DNA of 64,000 nt, from NCBI RefSeq assembly GCF_051235805.1, contig NZ_JBPNXV010000001.1, forward strand, positions 1,116,001 through 1,180,000, in the 5' to 3' direction. The notes beneath the pieces were generated by a model. It made no database searches and had not been told where the DNA came from. It saw only the letters and a program-made list of their open reading frames with translations. The DNA is from Pseudothermotoga_B sp051235805. GTDB lineage: Bacteria; Thermotogota; Thermotogae; Thermotogales; DSM-5069. The first letter of the stretch is position 1; each line of letters starts with the position of its first letter. Of the stretch, positions 61,206 to 64,000 are shown one piece after another. A program made the position numbers and the translations under genes.

Positions 61206-61554
61206 TTTTCCACACCTCCTCTATCAACAAAAGACAAGTGTACAGATCAAGTCCCTTGGATTTGAGCTCGTTTACCAGAGATTTGATGTCATCGACAACC
61301 GACATGTCTACTGACAGATTCTTTGCAACAAAGTATCCCACACCCTGTTCAGACACGAGAAATCCCTCCATTTTCAACTTGTCAAGAGCCTTGAGAATTG
61401 TGTTGATGTTCACATCAAAAACACTTTCAAGTTCCCTGACCGTTGGCAGTTGTGACTCAGTTTTGAGATTGCCAAGCAAGATCTCCGATTTTATCTGATT
61501 CATGATTTGAATATAGGCAGGTACGCCGCTGTGTTTATCGATTTTTCTGAACAT
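61192..61554 (-). CDS. GntR-family regulator, YtrA subfamily
   Basis: The roughly 120-residue protein has a GntR winged helix (SGVPAYIQIMNQIKSEIL, LPTVRELESVFDVNINTILKALDKLKMEGFLV) and only a short helical C-terminal part, the hallmark of YtrA regulators that control ABC transporter operons. It probably represses its own operon through the inverted repeat at 62510-62533. I favour the ATG at 61554; a GTG at 61563 overlaps the preceding stop. Confidence 0.92.
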   Translation of the reverse strand: MFRKIDKHSGVPAYIQIMNQIKSEILLGNLKTESQLPTVRELESVFDVNINTILKALDKLKMEGFLVSEQGVGYFVAKNLSVDMSVVDDIKSLVNELKSKGLDLYTCLLLIEEVWKNEKI

Positions 61555-61559
61555 ATCAA

Positions 61560-62489
61560 TCACTCTCTCACAACTCTTATGCCAGAACTTTCAACGAATA
61601 TTTCGGCATTCGATTGATTCCTCACCGTGATCTTTCCTCCTGTACCATTTGCCCTCACAAACAGATTTCCCTGACCAGTATGAGTTACTTTTCCATTCAC
61701 TCCTGTTCCATCCACGTTGAAACTCTTGCAGTTGATCAATGTCAGATCAAAGGAAATTCCTGTACCTTTGATCCTCACAGTCTCGAATGCGATCTCTCCT
61801 TTGAGATTCACGCCAGTCCCATCTGCATACAGTGTGTCTCCTTCAAAACTACCGCTTGCGTTCACACCTGTTCCATCCAGATACAGTCTTTGAACAACCA
61901 TCTTCCCCTTCAAGTTGATGGCAGATCCGTTGATATCGAGTAGCTCAATACTGCAATCACCCGTTAGGGAGATAGCTGTCCCATCCACCCTGAGTTCTTT
62001 CAGCCCTTGATTTCCAATTTCGATAACATACTTTCTGTTGGTAAGACCTCCACTGATTCTGATCTCTTCATCAAATGACGAAACAGTCAGCTCCTCGGGT
62101 ACTCTGATTTCCTTTGCATCTACGAAGCGAAGTTCTACGTTTGTCACCCGCTCAATTGAGAGCTTCGGTGGGAGCTGTAAAGTTTTAGATGGTTTCACCT
62201 CTCTGAGCACTTCAGAAACAAACGGCAAGTGCAGCCAATTTTGAAAGTTCTCCAGAATGATGTGAGAGTAGTAATTTGCACTCGAGGGAATCAGGAAAAG
62301 AATGATACCCAGAACAATAAATCCGGCGAGGTGTTTAGCGTACTCTCTCAAGACAAAGGCAAAGATCAAGATGCCCAAGAAAGCCACGATCACCTTCAGT
62401 GGAAAAAAGGGTGACAGCCATCCCAAAAGACCCAGCAGGACTATCAAGAGAGTTGCCCGCAAGAACTTTGATTCTTTGATCCACTCCAT
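61560..62489 (-). CDS. Membrane protein with C-terminal beta-solenoid repeats (DUF4097-like)
   Basis: The 309-residue protein has three helices in its first 80 residues and then an exposed region with at least seven repeats of about 21-22 residues built on a Asp-Gly-Thr-Gly-Val-Asn core (VDGTAISL, INGSAINL, LDGTGVNA, ADGTGVNL, KGTGISF, VDGTGVNG, ANGTGGK). The spacing fits one coil of a right-handed beta-solenoid, as in DUF4097/LiaF-like envelope proteins. It is the first gene of the YtrA-regulated ABC operon. The role may be envelope sensing; this is inference. Confidence 0.8.
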   Translation of the reverse strand: MEWIKESKFLRATLLIVLLGLLGWLSPFFPLKVIVAFLGILIFAFVLREYAKHLAGFIVLGIILFLIPSSANYYSHIILENFQNWLHLPFVSEVLREVKPSKTLQLPPKLSIERVTNVELRFVDAKEIRVPEELTVSSFDEEIRISGGLTNRKYVIEIGNQGLKELRVDGTAISLTGDCSIELLDINGSAINLKGKMVVQRLYLDGTGVNASGSFEGDTLYADGTGVNLKGEIAFETVRIKGTGISFDLTLINCKSFNVDGTGVNGKVTHTGQGNLFVRANGTGGKITVRNQSNAEIFVESSGIRVVRE

Positions 62490-62504
62490 CTTAACACCTC
62501 CAAT

Positions 62505-62533
62505 GTTATAGTGTTCTACTTATATATAACACT
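62505..62533 (-). promoter_or_regulatory. Promoter and YtrA-type operator of the solenoid/ABC operon
   Basis: AGTGTTCTA (62510-62518) and TATAACACT (62525-62533) form 9-bp arms with one mismatch around six bases, resembling the AGTGT-N-ACACT operators of YtrA regulators. On the minus strand the repeat lies between and over a -35 GTGTTA (62532-62527) and a -10 TATAAC (62510-62505) with a 16-base spacer. This predicts autoregulation by the GntR protein encoded in the operon. Confidence 0.7.
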
Positions 62534-62616
62534 AATCATGAGAGATATACATGTCTGTATGATTACTGTTCTGTAACGATCAAGTACTACCACCCTTTTC
62601 AGACACGGGAATTCTC

Positions 62617-62645
62617 TTGATCTAAGATGATTCATGTGTTATGAT
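62617..62645 (+). promoter_or_regulatory. Promoter of tRNA-Leu
   Basis: TTGATC (62617-62622) and TATGAT (62640-62645) are 17 bases apart. Transcription would start near 62652, about ten bases before the mature 5' end of the tRNA, as expected for a tRNA gene. Confidence 0.75.
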
Positions 62646-62661
62646 AGTTATCGGTAGCGTT

Positions 62662-62747
62662 GCCGAGGTGGCGGAAATGGCAGACGCGCATGACTCAGGA
62701 TCATGTGGGTTTCTCCCGTGCGGGTTCAACTCCCGCCCTCGGCACCA
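62662..62747 (+). tRNA. tRNA-Leu (anticodon CAG)
   Basis: The acceptor stem GCCGAGG pairs with CCTCGGC (62737-62743), followed by discriminator A and an encoded CCA. The anticodon stem CATGA/TCATG encloses the loop CTCAGGA, giving anticodon CAG, which reads CTG. A long variable arm makes it a class II tRNA, and the T arm has GTTCAAC. The structure folds cleanly by eye. Confidence 0.96.
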
Positions 62748-62750
62748 GCA

Positions 62751-62778
62751 GAGGCCGCAGAGTCGGCCTCGAAGTTTT
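62751..62778 (+). terminator. Terminator after tRNA-Leu
   Basis: GAGGCCG (62751-62757) pairs perfectly with CGGCCTC (62764-62770) around CAGAGT, followed by GAAG and TTTT (62775-62778). It lies between the tRNA and the glycosyltransferase gene. If termination is complete, the latter needs another promoter; TATAAT at 62778-62783 is too close to its start codon to leave a normal leader. Confidence 0.75.
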
Positions 62779-62795
62779 ATAATGGAGGTCATCTG

Positions 62796-63506
62796 TTGGA
62801 AGTTGTTCAACTCTTTGATCTGCCAATCACAATAGTGGAAAGACAGGAACTTCTTCAGTTGCTTGCCCAGCGGATCTGCAACAAAACAAAGACCTTTGTG
62901 GTTACGGCAAATGCCTCTATCGTAGTAAAAGCATTTGAAGATACTCTATACAGAAAAGCCCTTCAAAGAGCAGATCTGATCTTCCCCGATGGCGTAGGAG
63001 TAGTTTGGGCAATTAAGAAAATTCACGGCAAAAATTCGCAGAGGATAACCGGAATAGACACTATGATAGAGCTTTGCAGGATCGCACAGCAAAAAGGATG
63101 GCGTATCTTCTTGCTCGGTGCAAAATCTGAAATTGTTGCCAGAGCTGCAGAGAATCTCAACAGACAATTCAACAACATCGTATGTGGTTTCTATCACGGT
63201 TACTTCACTGGAGATGAACCACTTGAGATCATCAACAAAGAGAATCCAGAACTCATCTTTGTCGGCATGGGAGTGCCAAGACAAGAACTATGGATAAGTG
63301 AAAACCTTCCAAAACTGAATGCCGTTTTTGCAATGGGAGTTGGAGGATCCTTTGACGTGATTTCAGGCTACAAGAAGAGAGCTCCAAAACTCATTCAAAA
63401 GCTGCATTTAGAGTGGCTTTACAGGTTCTTGCAGTCACCGCTTCAGAAGAAAAACGTGCCACGAGATGTCCTTAAATTCATAAAGATAGTGTTATTTGAT
63501 CGTTGA
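62796..63506 (+). CDS. WecG/TagA/CpsF family glycosyltransferase
   Basis: The roughly 236-residue enzyme has the family's blocks: TANASIVVKAFED, ADLIFPDGVGVVWA, RITGIDTMIELCR, FLLGAKSEIVARAAENL and FVGMGVPRQELWI, with GVGGSFDVISGYKKRAP. It adds ManNAc-type sugars to lipid-linked GlcNAc in teichoic acid or capsule synthesis, and so could follow the WecA-like enzyme at 23.5 kb. The TTG start has GGAGG seven bases upstream; upstream codons of the open frame lie within the tRNA. Confidence 0.92.
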   Translation: MEVVQLFDLPITIVERQELLQLLAQRICNKTKTFVVTANASIVVKAFEDTLYRKALQRADLIFPDGVGVVWAIKKIHGKNSQRITGIDTMIELCRIAQQKGWRIFLLGAKSEIVARAAENLNRQFNNIVCGFYHGYFTGDEPLEIINKENPELIFVGMGVPRQELWISENLPKLNAVFAMGVGGSFDVISGYKKRAPKLIQKLHLEWLYRFLQSPLQKKNVPRDVLKFIKIVLFDR

Positions 63507-64000
63507 TTTGGCTTTCATCATAATGAATATTGTGACAACCGAGGAAAGTTCCATCAGCATAGAAAAACTCACTAAAAGATAAAGCGATCTTTCGTACAGA
63601 ACACCCATCAAGAAGCTACCGAGAAACCACGAAAAACCAAAGACTGTGTTGAAAACCCCATAAGCTGTGCCACGCTTCTCTATAGGCACTATCTGTGCCA
63701 CAACTGCTTTCAGTATAGACTCTTGCGCACCCATACCAACACCCCACAGACTAACGCCCAGTACTAAGAGAGCTATGTTCTTCGACAGAAAGATAAACGG
63801 TGCGAAAAATGCCGCAACCGATGAGGAGATTATCAAAGCTGTCATACCTTTTTTGTCAAAGAGTCTGCCGAAGACTACTGCTGCCACGGCGTCTATTCCC
63901 ATCGCAACTGAGTAGAACAGCGGAATTAAAGAAGCACTCAACAGATTGGTTTTTGAAAGGTGATATCCAACCAAGGCAAAGTCTGAAAAACCAGCGGCGA
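63492..64000 (-). CDS. MFS transporter, N terminus beyond window
   Basis: The frame is open to the window edge, so only the C-terminal 165-170 residues are present. They contain six hydrophobic helices and the MFS loop motif GRLFDKKGMTALI, the counterpart of the GxLaDrxGrk signature between helices, and IEKRGTAYGVFNTVFGFSWFLGS, typical of drug or metabolite facilitators. Substrate unknown. It overlaps the end of the glycosyltransferase gene by 15 bases on the opposite strand. Confidence 0.88.
   Translation of the reverse strand, partial: AAGFSDFALVGYHLSKTNLLSASLIPLFYSVAMGIDAVAAVVFGRLFDKKGMTALIISSSVAAFFAPFIFLSKNIALLVLGVSLWGVGMGAQESILKAVVAQIVPIEKRGTAYGVFNTVFGFSWFLGSFLMGVLYERSLYLLVSFSMLMELSSVVTIFIMMKAKSTIK

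Noticed and set aside
62703..62795. N-terminal extension of the WecG-like ORF through tRNA-Leu
   Set aside because: The codons lie in the tRNA and its terminator; the TTG at 62796 has a good ribosome site and the normal family length.
1..64000. CRISPR arrays, insertion sequences or prophage genes
   Set aside because: No regularly spaced direct repeats, transposase or phage genes were seen on either strand.

Overview
The window looks like a chromosomal segment of a thermophilic member of the Thermotogota, most likely Pseudothermotoga or a close relative. The main reasons are a pgk/tpi pair arranged so that triosephosphate isomerase can only be made as a frameshifted PGK-TIM fusion (as described for Thermotoga maritima), a short 844-residue DnaE polymerase, very compact operons with many 4-30 bp overlaps, frequent TTG and GTG starts with strong Shine-Dalgarno sequences, and moderate GC. 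I see no insertion sequence, prophage, rRNA operon or CRISPR array. The naming is inference from gene content, not from a database search.

Layout. 1-4.3 kb: the end of an S9 peptidase, then an MMPL/RND exporter behind a textbook promoter with an embedded palindrome, and an RsuA-type pseudouridine synthase. 4.3-10.7 kb (minus): a nucleoside uptake and salvage operon (nucleoside hydrolase, nucleoside phosphorylase, BMP-type binding protein, ABC ATPase, two permeases). 10.8-20.2 kb: an EamA transporter, then a long minus-strand run of dnaE, rluD-like, lspA, cheR, a putative outer-envelope protein, yebC, a GAF/SpoIIE phosphatase, a CheY-like regulator and a DUF2344 protein. 20.2-24.4 kb (plus): HD hydrolase, membrane-bound nucleotide-sugar dehydratase and a WecA/MraY-type transferase. 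24.3-27.7 kb (minus): lytic transglycosylase, response regulator, histidine kinase and DUF1385 protein. 27.7-32.5 kb (plus): dnaX and ybaB, then gap-pgk-tpi behind a Rex-like operator.

32.5-43 kb (minus): comB and glutaredoxin with their own operator, then a long unit running from a PhoB/PhoR-like pair through pyrimidine nucleoside phosphorylase, a phosphodiester-glycosidase-family protein, an EF-G paralogue, DUF503, YqeK, a metallo-beta-lactamase-fold hydrolase and an LCP-like protein. 43.1-45.9 kb (plus): three pilin-like genes. 46.2-48.8 kb: ornithine aminotransferase and a secreted propeller-like protein. 48.8-57.7 kb (minus): a GGDEF protein and an oligopeptide ABC transporter (two binding proteins plus OppBCDF). 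57.8-59.8 kb: a small membrane protein and an NCS2 purine permease. 59.8-62.5 kb (minus): a YtrA-type regulated ABC operon with a repeat-rich membrane protein. 62.6-64 kb: tRNA-Leu(CAG), a WecG-type glycosyltransferase and a truncated MFS transporter.

The most interesting signals are the PGK-TIM recoding site; several clean inverted-repeat operators embedded in sigma-A-type promoters (exporter, gap, glutaredoxin/comB, YtrA operon); a recurring intercistronic hairpin whose 3' arm could also pair with the next gene's G-rich Shine-Dalgarno sequence (bmp-ATPase, gap-pgk, binding protein-oppB); two genes whose conserved N-terminal core lies upstream of every canonical start codon; and the solenoid/YtrA/ABC operon. 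All functional statements are from family recognition by eye; no alignment or profile search was run.
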